NCBI RefSeq assembly: GCF_026210795.1
Contig: NC_089456.1
Span: forward strand, 746,501-810,500
Direction: 5' to 3'
DNA from: Rhizophagus irregularis
Lineage: Eukaryota > Glomeromycota > Glomeromycetes > Glomerales > Glomeraceae
Length of the DNA: 64,000 bases
Below the pieces are notes generated by a model. The model saw only the letters and a list, made by a program, of their open reading frames with translations, made no database searches and was not told where the DNA came from. The position numbers were made by a program, and so were the translations under genes. Positions 1-11,230 of the stretch are shown here, one piece after another (positions within the stretch are counted from its first letter, which is position 1; every line of letters starts with the position of its first letter).

Positions 1-566
1 ACTGAATTATCCGATGAATTCAAGAAGATTGCAAAAGATTTATCGGAGGATATATTTTTATCCGTAATGGGAGAAGCAAATGAGCAAGGAAATAAAGAAA
101 TGGCCAGACGCAAGGAACTAAGGTTCCATGTCGGGTTTTTTAAGTCATACATACAATTACAGGCTTTTTGTGAGATAAACTTAAACAGAAAACAATCAGA
201 GACGACAAAATCTCAAGCAAAAATATTAATTGCTCAATTTTACCCCTTAATTTCTTTACCGAATTTGGAATTGATGCTTCAGAGAGCACCACGTATATAC
301 AGGTTACTAGAAGTAGCCAATTTTGATTGGCGACTTTTAGATTCTTTCGAAGAATTAAGCGCATGTTTTTTAAGAGTGGAGTAAAGACGGCAATTAACTT
401 TGAAATATGGATCAATTTGGTCCGTACAGGCAAGCTGATTAGTTATGACGAAGAATTAAAAACTCAAGAAAGAAATAGGGAAAACAAGAGGATTAAAATT
501 GAAATTATTAAGGAATATTTTGATATTTCAGGGGTTAATTTTGACGAGATGGTTGGTAATGAGTAG
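1..566 (+). pseudogene. 3' part of an unrecognised gene family, copy A, one frameshift
   Basis: The reading frame is open from base 1, so the gene starts upstream of the window. It ends in a stop at 384 after a shift, while the adjacent frame continues the same protein to 566. The product aligns along its length with the protein encoded at 5348-5992 on the other strand; shared blocks include RRKELRFHV, LMLQRAPRIYRLL, DSFEELSACF and NFEIW.NLVRTG. The break lies in a T run at 366-371: this copy has six T where copy B has seven, so one base is missing. I recognise no domain. The protein is charged and helical-looking with an acidic C-terminus. It may be a pseudogene, or a functional gene with a homopolymer error. 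The family relationship is certain; the function is unknown. Confidence 0.7.
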
Positions 567-836
567 GTATTTATAAATTAACATTATAAGTAATTTAGTA
601 ATTTTACATGAATAAAAGGCTAAATAATATGCAATCTTTTATTGTTTGCGCATTCTAACATTTGCTAAATAAACTTGCTATAATTGCTATCGTTTACTAT
701 CATAAATAAATAAATAAATAAATCAATTTGTGGCTTAGCCTATTTTTACATGAAAAAAACTCCGATATGTTATTTATGTATACGTTTTTATGTATTTATT
801 TAAAAACGTTTTTTTTTAATACATTTATTATTTACA
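567..836. other. intergenic, AT-rich
   Basis: No gene is seen. The stretch holds a short (AAAT)n run near 703-722 and T-rich tracts, and separates copy A from a Plavaka-like relic. Confidence 0.6.
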
Positions 837-1330
837 TCAATTTGTTGTTAATGGTTTGGAACATTGTTCCAGTTGGTTCGATATTTTGTTAAACGCTTCA
901 TCAGATATAGAATGGAGTACTTTTACATGTAAAAGACGTAGTCCTTGAATTAATTTATCTAAAAAATTAAATGTTAATTAATGATCTAGTTTAAAATTTT
1001 AAATTTATAATATTAAACATACCGTCCCATATTTTATTCTCTTTTTCTGCTGTTATTTCAAATTCCTCAAAACCATCATACTCTTCAGAAGTACCACTTT
1101 CTGTCTCTGAATTATCATTATCATAATTATCAATGATCTTAAAAGGTCCATAATCATAATCATCAAGAATTTGATCATCGCTAAAATAATTGTAATTATT
1201 AGGAAAATGTAAGTTATATTTTTTATTATAAATAATCGATCAATTACCTTTTAGATGTATCTTCTAACACTGAAGGAAATGGAACATCAAAGCTTTGATT
1301 ATTACTGTCACTAAAGTCATATTATAACAA
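837..1330 (-). pseudogene. truncated Plavaka-like transposase N-terminal relic (copy 2)
   Basis: Three exon-like blocks read on the minus strand: an acidic SDSN/DVPFPSV block near 1320-1250 with a GTAATT donor; an acidic block rich in D, N, S and E (SETESGTSEEYDGFEEFE) near 1190-1025; and a block beginning after a TTTTAG acceptor with KLIQGLRLLHVKVLHSISDE, ending at a TGA (839-837). The last block matches the relic at 1709-2535 almost residue for residue (GLRLLH.KVLHSISD.AFNKI). The order of cysteine block, acidic linker and short helical ELI.GLRLL block resembles the N-terminus of fungal Plavaka (CACTA-type) transposases as I remember them. The cysteine block and the whole catalytic region are missing here. 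Assignment is by resemblance only. Confidence 0.45.
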
Positions 1331-1708
1331 CAATTAGTAAATTAGTAAAAGTAATTTTTACTTTTAGCAATGACAGTACGATATATTAGCTAATATTTTA
1401 GGAGGTATAATGATAATTTTAATTATTCGTAGATAAAGTAAAAAAATTGACTATGCTGATTTTAAATAAGGGCAATTTTAACAAATAAGGGAAGGTTTTC
1501 ACTTTGACAATCTCAATTTAGTGTAGCGAGAGGTCCCTGACAATAGGAGAAATAATGGTAAGACAACAGTAAAACAAAAATTTTAAAAAACTTTCGTCCA
1601 TTGATGAAACTTACCGAAAGTTCATCATTCCAAAAATATGCTTTTCTTTCATATTTAACGCTATACAACTGTTTTTGCAAGTATCATATTTTTGCGGTTT
1701 AAAAGGAA
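1331..1708. other. intergenic between two related relics
   Basis: No coding signal is seen on either strand; AT-rich spacer between the two Plavaka-like fragments. Confidence 0.5.
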
Positions 1709-2535
1709 TTATGTTATTGATTTTTTTTTCAACTTATAAATTGTTAAATTAGAATTAATATTATCGAGTATTTTGTTAAATGCAATATCGGATATCGAAT
1801 GAAGTACTTTTGTATGTAAAAGGCGTAAGCCTTTGATCAATTCGTCTAAAATAAATAAAAAAAGTAATTAAAAATTGTAATCACAATTATCGATGTAATA
1901 TTAAATATATACCATCGTTTATGTCTTCTATGTCATTAAATTAATTGTCCATTTCTGTAAATTCATCATTCTCTTCAGAAACATCACTTTCAGTTTCCAT
2001 ATCTTCTACTTTATCATTTTCATCATTATCAAGACTTGGATTATCATCACAATCATAATCTTGATTTGGATTGTTATTATTACCATTATCTTCATCAAGA
2101 CTTGAATTATCATTATCACCATTATAATTTTCGTTATAATTGTTATAATCTTGACTTGGATTGTCATTGTCACCATTATAATCTTCTTGACTTGGATTAT
2201 TATTATCGTCTTCATTATCAAGACTACTTTGATGAATAATATAATTAGCAAAAAGTAAAATTTACTTTTTGTTATAATTTCATTAATTACCTCTCATTAT
2301 CTGAAAGACTATTCACCGAATTTATATCCGATTTATCTAATTCATCAAACTTTCTTTTTTCAGCTACATTATAACTTGAAATTGATTCACTACTGCTTTC
2401 TGTTTCTGATTCATTAATTTTTTCAATACATGCTTTTTCTTTTTCTTGATGTTTTTTAAAAGTTTTTTTGGTAGACAACCACTTTCCACCACCAGGATTT
2501 ATTTTACAGGTACGGCAAGAGCAAAAATATTGCAT
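1709..2535 (-). pseudogene. truncated Plavaka-like transposase N-terminal part (copy 1)
   Basis: The first exon (2535-2287) starts MQYFCSCRTCKINPGGGKWL, followed by a basic KKTFKKHQEKE stretch. This Cys-rich, PGGG-containing head is typical of the N-terminus of fungal Plavaka-family (CMC/CACTA-type) transposases. A GTAATT donor follows. The second exon (about 2230-1925) is a low-complexity acidic run built from repeats such as NPSQDYN and SSLDEDNG; it holds an in-frame TAA after TEMDN near 1942-1944. The third block, after a TTTTAG acceptor near 1856, encodes ELIKGLRLLHTKVLHSISD and stops at 1709-1711. No DDE domain follows on either side, so this is a 5' fragment only. Two neighbouring fragments in the same orientation suggest a tandem or duplicated insertion. 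The family call is moderate. Confidence 0.5.
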
Positions 2536-3144
2536 TATTATAAGAGCTGTAAATTAGAAGTTTTTTTTTCACATCACATTATGTAACGATATCTTAAATC
2601 TATATAATTAAAAAAAAGATTGTGAGACATGTAAACGTTTAGATTACCTCGTATTTGTACTAATCCTAATAAGTAAAATAGATCACTAATGTATTTATTA
2701 TTTTGAGACAAATTTTTTTGTGACGAATCGCTAAACAATTGTAACATTCACACGATTCATTAATATTTGCATAAATTATATATAACATTACTCTATTTAT
2801 CTTTTATATGATAATGACAATAAAAACCTAGACCTATTCACATGACAAATAAGGCATAATTACTTTCTTAGTTTATGATAATAACAGTAAAAAACTAGAC
2901 CTATTCACATTGCAAATAAGGCATATCATTACTTTCTTAATTTGATGGCCAGCTTCCATTCCCGGACAGGGCTGCGCTAGTATCATCTGAAAAAAAAATT
3001 TTTTATTTTGGGGTACACATGCTAATGATCTTATGCACCCTGTTTTCATCACAAATAAATACACAATTGTTTTAACTTTTTAACTAGCGTGTAAATATTT
3101 TTATTATTTTTGAAAAAAGAGTAAAATGAGTGGTGAGTTTTTTT
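2536..3144. other. intergenic with a short tandem duplication
   Basis: No gene is seen. The only structure is the imperfect duplication listed at 2808-2943. Confidence 0.5.
2808..2943 (+). repeat. two-copy imperfect tandem repeat, about 67 bp
   Basis: Two adjacent copies share AACTAGACCTATTCACAT-like and CAAATAAGGCATA-like blocks, each followed by TTACTTTCTTA. The second copy carries a few substitutions and a small insertion. Confidence 0.75.
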
Positions 3145-3965
3145 GTATAAAGGGTTTTAACCTTCTTTGATAAGGTTTTTTATATTGCTCTTTTTCATTT
3201 ATGTCGCTGTTGCCTTTTTAATAAAGGTTTTTAACCTTCGTTGATAAGGTTTTTTATGTTGCCTTTTTTGATAAAGGTTTTTTATGCCGCCTTTTTTGAT
3301 AAAGGTTTTTATGTCGCGTTTTCTTTTTATGTTGCCTTTTTTTGATAAAGGTTTTTTATGCCACCTTTTTTGATAAAGGTTTTTTATGTTGCCTTTTTTG
3401 ATAAAGGTTTTTTATGCCGCCTTTTTTGATAAAGGTTTTTATGTCGCGTTTTCTTTTTATGTTGCCTTTTTTTGATAAAGGTTTTTTATGCCACCTTTTT
3501 TGATAAAGGTTTTTTATGTTGCCTTTTTTGATAAAGGTTTTTTATGCCACCTTTTTTGATAAAGGTTTTTTATGTCGCCTTTTTCTGATAAAGGTTTTTT
3601 ATGTCGCCTTTTTTGATAAAGGTTTTTGATGTCGCCTTTTTTGATAAAGGTTTTTTATGTCGCCTTTTTCTGATAAAGGTTTTTATGTCGCGTTTTCTTT
3701 TTATGTTGCCTTTTTTTGATAAAGGTTTTTTATGCCACCTTTTTTGATAAAGGTTTTTTATGTTGCCTTTTTTGATAAAGGTTTTTTATGCCACCTTTTT
3801 TGATAAAGGTTTTTTATGTTGCCTTTTTTGATAAAGGTTTTTTATGCCACCTTTTTTGATAAAGGTTTTTTATGTCGCCTTTTTCTGATAAAGGTTTTTA
3901 TGTCGCCTTTTTCTGATAAAGGTTTTTATGTCGCCTTTTTCTGATAAAGGCTTTTTATGATGCCT
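3145..3965 (+). repeat. minisatellite of about 28-bp units with a 130-bp higher-order period
   Basis: About 28 units of the form TTTTTTGATAAAGGTTTTTT plus ATG(T/C)(T/C)GCC run head to tail. Unit variants alternate (TTGCC, CACC, CGCC, TCGCC). A distinctive short variant, GTCGCGTTTTCTTTTTATG, recurs at about 3313, 3443 and 3686. The blocks beginning at 3301 and 3431 are near-identical for 130 bp, so whole multi-unit blocks were duplicated. The array sits upstream of a small hypothetical gene. Confidence 0.92.
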
Positions 3966-4184
3966 TTCTTTTCTCATTTACACTTAAGAATCTTGCCACC
4001 CCGACACTTGCGCGCTGTTTCTTGGCGGAAGTAATCTTGAGGATCTTAAATCCTCAGCATTAGAAGATTTGATTAAAAAAAATGATGAGATTCCACAAAA
4101 TTTTGTTCATGTGGTAAAAAAAAAAAGATGAGTATGTATAAACTTATTAATAATGGTTTAAAATTTTAAATTTTTAATGAACTA

Positions 4185-4936
4185 ATGGAGAATTTTAAAC
4201 TTTTTAGTTATGGGTTTATACATTTTAATAATGTACAAGAAAAAGACAATTTCTTTTACAGTGTAAGAGGAGCTAAATTTAAAATTGAAGAGGAGAAAAA
4301 TATTACTGTTAAATTTCAACCTATCAAGAGAAAGAGTAACGAATCTCTTCATAGCGAATACCGTAATAAACCTGTAATTTGATAATTTTTTAAGAAATAT
4401 CAAAGCATAAGTTATTAAGTTATTATTATTAAAGTATTTATTAACTTATAGGGTTCTACTTGGCAACCATATTATAACCTTTATGATGATAGGTAACGTT
4501 CTCATTTTAATTTTAATATATAAATTAAAAAATTTACTGATAGTTTACTTTTAATATTCATTATATAGTTCCCATTTCATCATTGTTCTTTGCCTTCCTT
4601 CTATTACAAATAAGGACGAAATCAAATTATTCACGGAAGGCGAAGAAAATATAATAATTTCCGGAGAATATAAAGAACTCGATTTTGCAGGAAGCATTTT
4701 AAAAAAATCGATACCGGTCGGCGATTTCGAATATGTTATAACATTACCATCAAAGTAAGTTGTTAAATTAATAAATTATATATTTATTATTATGCATATC
4801 CACTAACTTTTATTGATATGATAGAATTGAATTAACTAGTAAAGTAAAAATAGAAAAAATAGAAAATTCAAATATGTTTAAATTTGTAATAAAAAAATCA
4901 CAAGAAAATAAACGAATAAAGCTTGATGTTGAATAA
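4185..4936 (+). CDS. possible small multi-exon hypothetical gene
   Basis: I do not recognise the product. A first block from ATG 4185 reads MENFKLFSYGFIHFNNV and can leave through a GTAATT donor near 4374. A short block, GSTWQPYYNLYDD, lies between a TATAG acceptor at about 4450 and a GTAACG donor at 4492. A third block (about 4615-4754) reads KDEIKLFTEGEENIIISGEY. A clean intron follows at 4755-4824 (GTAAGT...TAG), and a last exon ends at TAA 4934-4936. The 4755-4824 junction keeps frame; the junction into the third block does not, so the upstream model is uncertain or the gene is damaged. A further coding-like stretch (ALFLGGSNLEDLKSSALEDL) lies upstream at about 4011-4110 and may be an earlier exon. 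Confidence 0.35.
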
Positions 4937-5347
4937 TCGTTATTTGGTTGCACAATGATATCCTGAATTGCCATAATTTCGAAAAATTTCATAATACCGA
5001 TACTTCATAAGCCTGAAAGGCAAAATCCCGAAATGAATAATCCCAAAAAGACTTATTATTAGTTAAAAGAAAAAAAACTATAATTTATTATTGATAGCGA
5101 ACAAGTACCATAATATATGAAGATTATTGTAATACGTGTATATTATTTTCAATCAAAAAAATTATACAAAAAGTAAAATTTTCTTTTTGATAAATGTAAT
5201 AAAGCGAATTTAGCAAATTTAACAAATTTTTTATTTAAACATATTGCATTATTAGCATTATAATGAATACTACAAATTGTTTCTTTTACATCTAAAATAC
5301 AAATTTCTACATTATTATTATACAAATTTCTACATTATTATTATTTA
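4937..5347. other. intergenic between convergent genes
   Basis: No gene is seen; AT-rich 3' flank shared by the hypothetical gene on the left and copy B on the right. Confidence 0.5.
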
Positions 5348-6875
5348 TTATTCATCGTCATCATCAGTAATAAAATCCTTTAGATTTTTTTCATCGACTT
5401 CATCAAAATATTCTTTAATAATATTAAGCTTTACTTCTTTCATGAACTTCTTTCCTTCTTCGCACATACTTGTACCATTTTTGTAATCAGCTATCTGTCC
5501 CGTCCTTACCAAATTAAGCCAAATTTCAAAATTGGCGGCAGAATTCATTGAACTCTTAAAAAAACACGCGCTTAATTCTTCAAAAGAATCAATTAAACGC
5601 CAGTCTTCATTTGAAAGTAAGAGTAATCGGTATATTCTCGGTGCCCGCTGTAACATTAAACTCATATTTTGCAAAGAAATTTGTGGAAAATATTTGACAA
5701 CAATTGATTTTGCTTGTGATCTTGCCGTCTCGCTTTTACTTCGACTTAGATTTAACGCACAAAATGCTTGAAGTCGTGTATACGCCTTAAACACCTCAAC
5801 ATGGAATCTTAATTCCTTCCTTCTGGACATTTCTTTGTTAATTTGTTCCTTTACTTCACCATTAACAGATTGATAAATATTTTCGGCTAATTTTTTTGCA
5901 ATATATTTGAAATTAACCGAAAAATTATCTCCTTGTTGAACCTTAATTGGTACTTTAGTAACCAATTCCAAACTACCTCCAACTTGATTCAAATTTACAC
6001 TCTAAGTCCCTTTAAAGAATTTGAATTCTTGGTTATTTTGAGAAATGATCTTTAAATGGTCTAGTAAGGCTTTACGATAAATCTCTTTTTTTGGAAATAT
6101 GATCTTATCACGCATAGGAGGTTCTTGAGGAAGTCTCAAGAATAAACCTAATAAGATATGTAAATCTTTGCCAACATTAATAGCGCTGGGACAAATTTCT
6201 TTAATTTTTTCTTCTGAAAATAATCAGCGTACTGATTTGAACGTAATATTAATGTACTCTCAGAATCAACGACTGATATGGTGCCTTCAGAGATGTTAAA
6301 TGTAACACTTAAGACTCCATGTTGTTTCATATTATCTAAATAATGAAACAATACATCGATAAAGTTGGTTCCAAATTTATTGATCTCTCGTTCCATCTCT
6401 CTTGAATCTTCTGCGAAAATATCAAATATTTATTACGCGGGCAGGAATAATAAAATTTAATAAAACGTCAATAATAATTTTAATTGCAAACCTGTTTCTT
6501 GAGGTGATGACTTAGTCTTGACTCTTTTGTCTGAATTATTAAATTATTTTCATTATTATCATTTGCTTAAAAAAAGTAACATAAATTAAAGTGGTATTGT
6601 ATTGACTTACATTTTTTATTATTTACTTGCGAATTTTCCTCCTGTTCAGTAGTTACTCGAGATGATGATTCATGATCATATTGTTGAGACGATGTTTCTA
6701 TTAAAGTAAAAAAAAAATCGTAAATAGAAATCATAGAATATCTAATTAGTTAACTTTGCAAACCTGTTTCAGGATGTTCTTCAGACTGAGCAGAAGTATT
6801 ATTAAATTGAAAAGGTAAAATAGCTGTTTTTAGTAGGTGAATATTTCGTATTTTTACTGGTTTTGAGAAGTCCAT
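5348..6875 (-). pseudogene. unrecognised gene family, copy B (multi-exon, several lesions)
   Basis: Exon 1 runs from ATG 6875 to about 6766 (MDFSKPVKIRNIHLL), ending CAG|GTTTGC. A Ser/Gln-rich exon (SSQQYDHESSSRVTTEQ) ends at a GTAAGT donor near 6610. A third exon lies near 6571-6493, also ending CAG|GTTTGC. A long last exon begins after TTTCGCAG near 6412. In the last exon the frame EREINKFGTNFIDVLFHYLD runs to about 6212. A one-base shift is then needed to continue (EEKIKEICPSAINVGKDL, LLGLFLRLPQEPPMRDKI). An in-frame TAG at 6004-6002 precedes the final intact 214-codon stretch (5992-5348), which matches copy A. A frame conflict also exists across the third exon. The C-terminal part starts at a TTG, so it is not an independent ATG gene. 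The function is unknown, and the lesions suggest a pseudogene. Confidence 0.6.
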
Positions 6876-7390
6876 ATTTTTTTTCAAATTGCAATAAAAT
6901 TGGTAAAAGAAATTCGGTAATTTGAAAAAAAAAGAGAAACCAAAAAAACGAAATTTTAAATATTTTTCATAAAATTTTTTTAATCGTAATACGTAATTCG
7001 ACTTTTTTAAAAAAAAAATCTGAAATAAAAAATCGAACTACATCAGATAAAAAAAAAAAATTATCTAATTACGTTGGCATTTTTATTTTTATTTTAAGAA
7101 TATATTTAGTATATTTTTTGCCGATCGATTTTAATATCGAAATATTTCATACTTAAATTATTGGTAAATTAATTTTAAGGATATTTTGCATATCCAATAA
7201 GAATATTTTAAATATCCATTAATATTACAATTCAAAAGTTCAGTATATTTTTTGTATAATTTAAAATAATTTATTATTATAAAATTCTATTTAAATAAAC
7301 CGTCTGTTCAATTTTTAGTATATTTTAAGAATATTATCACTGTATAAGGATATTTTAACCATAAAACTAGAACATTTTAAGGATGTGGAC
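6876..7390. other. AT-rich intergenic
   Basis: Upstream region of copy B. Several ATATTT(A/T)-type words recur (AGTATATTTT, AAGGATATTTT, AGAATATTTT) between about 7090 and 7380. No gene is seen. Confidence 0.5.
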
Positions 7391-8800
7391 TTTTTATAGG
7401 GATGCCTGAAATGAGAAGTAAGTGGAGGTTTAGTTTTTTTATTAATTTCATTTAAGAATGTTTATTAATGTTCTTTTTTTCTTTTTTTTTTCTTAGAGAC
7501 AGCTCCTAGGTTTAAAGAACTAAGATTTGTAGTTATTACGAATTTAGTTTTTTTGTTTTATTTTTTTTTACTAACCGTTTTTATTTATTTATTTTTTTAT
7601 AAGTTTCGGTAGGCTTTTGAGAATAGCACAGGTCGAAAAGTGAAAAATCAGGCATCAATCAGTCACCAATCGGTCACCAATCAGGTACCTGATTGGTGAC
7701 CAATTGGTGACTGATTGGCATTTTCGCCAAATACCGTCACCAATCAGACAGTTTGCTAATTTTTGATTCAGTGATCAGAAAAAGATGAAATATAGCTCAT
7801 TGGAATCGTCTCAACAAGACGAATCTAATGGTAGTAAAATCGCATCTCTAGAATTGATAATTAATAAAAAATTAAATAAAATATAATTGATACATTTTTA
7901 TTTTTATATTTTACTTAATTTCTCATCAAGTATTAATTCTAGAAATGTGATTTTACTACCATTAGATTCGTCTTGTTGAGACGATTCCAATAAGCTATAT
8001 TTCATCTTTTTCTGATCACTGGATCAAAGTTAGCAAACTGCCTGATTGGTGACAGTATTTGGCGAAAATGCTAATCAGTCATCAATCAGTCACCAATCAG
8101 TCACCAATCAGTCACCAATCAGCTACCTGATTGGTGACCGATTGATGACTGATTGATGACTGATTTTTCACTTTTTGACCTGTGTAGAAAAAAACTATTC
8201 ATAGGTATTATGAACTTAATTTTTTTGTTATTTTTTTTTAATAAAGTAGGACAGTTTACTAACCGTTATTTTTATTTATTTTATTTTTTATAGGTTTAGA
8301 ATAGATTTTGATTGAAAAAGAGCTAAAATTCGTAAGTATTATGAACTTAGCTTTTTGTTTTTTTTTTTATTAGTGATTAATGGTTCATTATTTGATCTTA
8401 TTTTTTTTTTTTAGGTTTCAGATGGATTTCGATGGAAAAAGTGCTAAGAATCGTAAGTATAAATCAAATTTTTTTTAGTTTTTTTTTTACTTTTTTTTAA
8501 TAAAATGGACCATTTTTATTTATTTTTTCTTATAGGTTTTGAGCGGACTTCGACAGAAAAGAATTAACTAAGATTCATAAGTACTAGTACGATTGAATCT
8601 TAATCTTTTTTTATTTTTTTAATAAAGTAGAACAGTTTACTAACCGTCTTTTTTTTATTTTATAGACTTCGATTTGAGTGGATTTTCAAAGATGGAAAGA
8701 AGATTCGTAAGTGCAAGTATGAATCTTAGTCATTTTTTTAGTTTTTTTATAAATTTACTAACTGTTTTTATATTTTTTTTAGAAGTTTCAGTGGGTAGGT
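7391..8800 (+). repeat. tandem array of exon-like units bounded by splice-site-like sequences
   Basis: Units of about 117-129 bp repeat head to tail. Each has a long T-rich tract ending in TAG or TTAG, then a 38-41 nt block of the type TTTCAGATGGATTTCGATGG...CTAAGATTC, then GTAAGT. Clear blocks are 8294-8331, 8415-8452, 8536-8576 (donor mutated to ATAAGT) and 8666-8706, with a short one at 8783-8798. Earlier, more diverged members lie at 7400-7417 and 7497-7530. One more at about 7603 is split by the palindromic element at 7627-8184. Block lengths of 38 and 41 are 2 mod 3, so serial splicing would rotate frame. No long protein was found. The arrangement is seen; any splicing is inference. Confidence 0.7.
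7627..8184. mobile_element. 558-bp palindromic non-autonomous element
   Basis: The two halves are inverted copies meeting near 7905. The ends read CACAGGTCGAAAAGTG on the left and, reversed, CACAGGTCAAAAAGTG on the right. Subterminal arrays of CACCAATCAGT-type words follow on both sides. The inner arms carry the core motif discussed in the findings (GGAATCGTCTCAACAAGACG). TAG flanks both ends (7624-7626 and 8185-8187). Removing the element restores the neighbouring repeat unit, so a 3-bp target duplication is likely. It has no coding capacity. The superfamily is undecided; a 3-bp duplication would fit PIF/Harbinger. Confidence 0.85.
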
Positions 8801-9340
8801 AATATCATAAGAAACTTGCAACTAAACGAAACAGATTTATTCGCTTAGTATGTATTTAAAGGGATGTGGTGACATGTATGTATGGGTGGTTTCTTTTAAA
8901 CGTTTATTAACACTTAAATTTTTATAGAAATAAACAATAAATTAACAAAATAAAGATGCGAATTTATGGTTGTATTTTAATCAAAATTATTGTAAAAATT
9001 ATTATTAATTAAAGAGAATACTATGTAATAATAATATAATTAATAAATAAATTATATACAAATAAATAAATATTTTAAATAAATAAATATAATAAATAAA
9101 TAAAATTAATAAAAAATTCTTTGTTTTACTGAAAAAAAAATTTGTTATAAAAAAATCCATTATATCAAGTGGCATTTTATATATGCAATTCACTCACTTT
9201 ACTTCATACTATATTATACAGTAAATAAATAGTAACTTCATTATATCAAGAGTTTTTTTCATAGTTAAATCAGTATCACACTGAAAATCCGTTATATCAT
9301 GTTATTCGTTATATCGAGGTTCATTGTAGAGAGAAGTGAC
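8801..9340. other. AT-rich intergenic
   Basis: No gene is seen. TTATATCA words recur at about 9160, 9240, 9290 and 9310, probably a remnant of another small repeat. Confidence 0.5.
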
Positions 9341-9517
9341 TATATATGCTGCCCAAATTATTTTGGGATGCCATAATTATAATTTGAGATGCCATAATTC
9401 ATTCAGTTTATATATAATTTACTATGTAAAGTGCCAAAATAATTTGGGATGCCATAATTGAATTTGGGATTTTACTTATAATTACAGCAGTCCAAAATAA
9501 TTTGGGTGGCATGTATA
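9341..9517. mobile_element. 177-bp hAT-like MITE, copy 1
   Basis: The ends are inverted: TATATATGCTGCCCAAATTA on the left and, reversed, TATACATGCCACCCAAATTA on the right. The interior has GGGATGCCATAATT repeats. The flanks GAAGTGAC (9333-9340) and GAGATGAC (9518-9525) match at 6 of 8 bases, consistent with a decayed 8-bp target duplication. It is the same length and sequence family as the element at 19493-19669. Confidence 0.85.
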
Positions 9518-11062
9518 GAGATGACTGTATATAAAAGTAACCAAAAATGAGACTGAAATATCTATAAAAGTATTGTTTAAAGAGAAATCACTATAGATTA
9601 TTTTTACAAATTCAAATAAATGTAAGCTCATATATTAAGTTGTATTTATTAGTAAAATTTATATTCAGTTATTCTGTTTTGTTTGTTAATCCAAAATAAA
9701 AGTTATCTTTCACATTCATTAGTTGATATTTTATTACCAGTAAATTTCAGAATATTATAAAAAATACATCTAATTTTAAATGTAGTTTAATTTAAAAGTC
9801 ATTAGAGGGCTTTTTGATTGGTAGTCTTTATTATTGTTTAATCAAAATTGGTAGTGGTAATGGTAAACTGTAGTCAAAGAAGATGAAGGTGAAGGTTTAC
9901 ATTCAAAAAGTTCTAGTAAACTAGTGAAAATCTTCCAAAGGTATTTCTTAAAAAAAGGTTTTTTATATTGTGAAGCTTTGTATATTTCTTGATAACGTCT
10001 TCCAAAATTTTGAAGAATATAGGCCTGTTGGAATAAAAGTAGTTGTTATGTAAAAAGTTGACAAAATCTTCATTAATAAGTTCATATCTTTAACTTTTTC
10101 TATATTATAAGACCAGTTATTTGCTTAAAGTTTCTATTGTTTCTTAATATTCTTCATGTTACTGCTTAATAAAAATCATCATCTTTCTATATTTTATTTT
10201 TTTATCCTTAATCTGATGCACTTTCAGTTTAATTATTTGTTGTCTGCTTACATACCTAGGATTAATACTCCTAAAAATTCAGATCAGATCAGGATTTTAG
10301 TAATCTAATCTGAATCTAATTTGAAAAATATTATTTTGTAATGGATTTTAATGATTTTTTTTTTGTTTTATAGATCATATTAAGCTAATCAATATAAAAA
10401 AAAGTTTGTTAAAATTGAACTGCTAAATCACAAAATGTCAAAATATTTACAAAAAATGGTTTTTTTTACAATTAATTTAGGTTGTATTATATTACCAATC
10501 TGATCAGGCCAAGAATACTACCTAGGATTTTTGCCCAGAATAAAAGTGAAAAATTTACTAATAAAAAGTAATAAGTGTATTAAACAAATGGGTTTTAATA
10601 AAAATATAAAGAAGCTTAACAGTTAAATAAAAATAATATATAAAAAAAAACAAAAAAACAAAAAAATATTCTTCAGAAAAAATGGTTATGAATATAACCA
10701 GAAAGAATTTGTTCAATATAAATAAATTAAGTAAATTAAGCCTAATTAAATCATTTATATTATTATTATTATTTTAATTATTGCTATTATTAGCAAAAAT
10801 TGGTAATAATTTATAATATACATATTTTTATAAATTTCTATATTGTATATTTACACATATTAACTAATATTAAATAATGAATTTTTTATTTTTAAATTAT
10901 TTAGTTAATATATATATAATAACAAAAATAAAAAATTTTATTTAGATCATTATTACTAAATAATATAAGACTGGATATCAAATAAGTTGCAAGTTACTCA
11001 TCTCCAACTTCTCCAACTCTTTCAACCCCTTCAACTTCTTATTCAACTTCTTCAACTTCTTT
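9518..11062. other. gene-free AT-rich DNA
   Basis: I see no gene, terminal repeats or tandem array. It ends at the 3' end of the dioxygenase gene. Confidence 0.5.
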
Positions 11063-11230
11063 TCAACCTTCTCCTTCTTCAATCTCTTCAATTTTTTCAA
11101 CTTCTTCTTCAATGTCTTCAATCCCTTCAATGTCTTCAACTCCTTCAATGTCTTCAACTCCTCCTTCAATGTCTTCAACTCCTCCTTCAATGTCTTCAAC
11201 TCCTCCTTCAATGTCTTCAACTTCTTCATC
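11063..11230 (-). repeat. in-frame coding repeat (VEDIEGG)n at the Ofd1 C-terminus
   Basis: A 21-bp unit encoding GGVEDIE is repeated about three times nearly perfectly. It is preceded by EEVEDIE and followed by decayed forms (GVEDIE, GIEDIE, EVEKIE). Acidic tails are usual in this family; the direct-repeat origin is visible here. Confidence 0.85.

Noticed and set aside
2006-2251. Ile/Met-rich minus-strand ORF and its His/Asp/Tyr-rich plus-strand partner (2036-2239)
   Set aside because: Both are alternative frames of the Asn/Asp/Ser-rich linker in the Plavaka-like relic.
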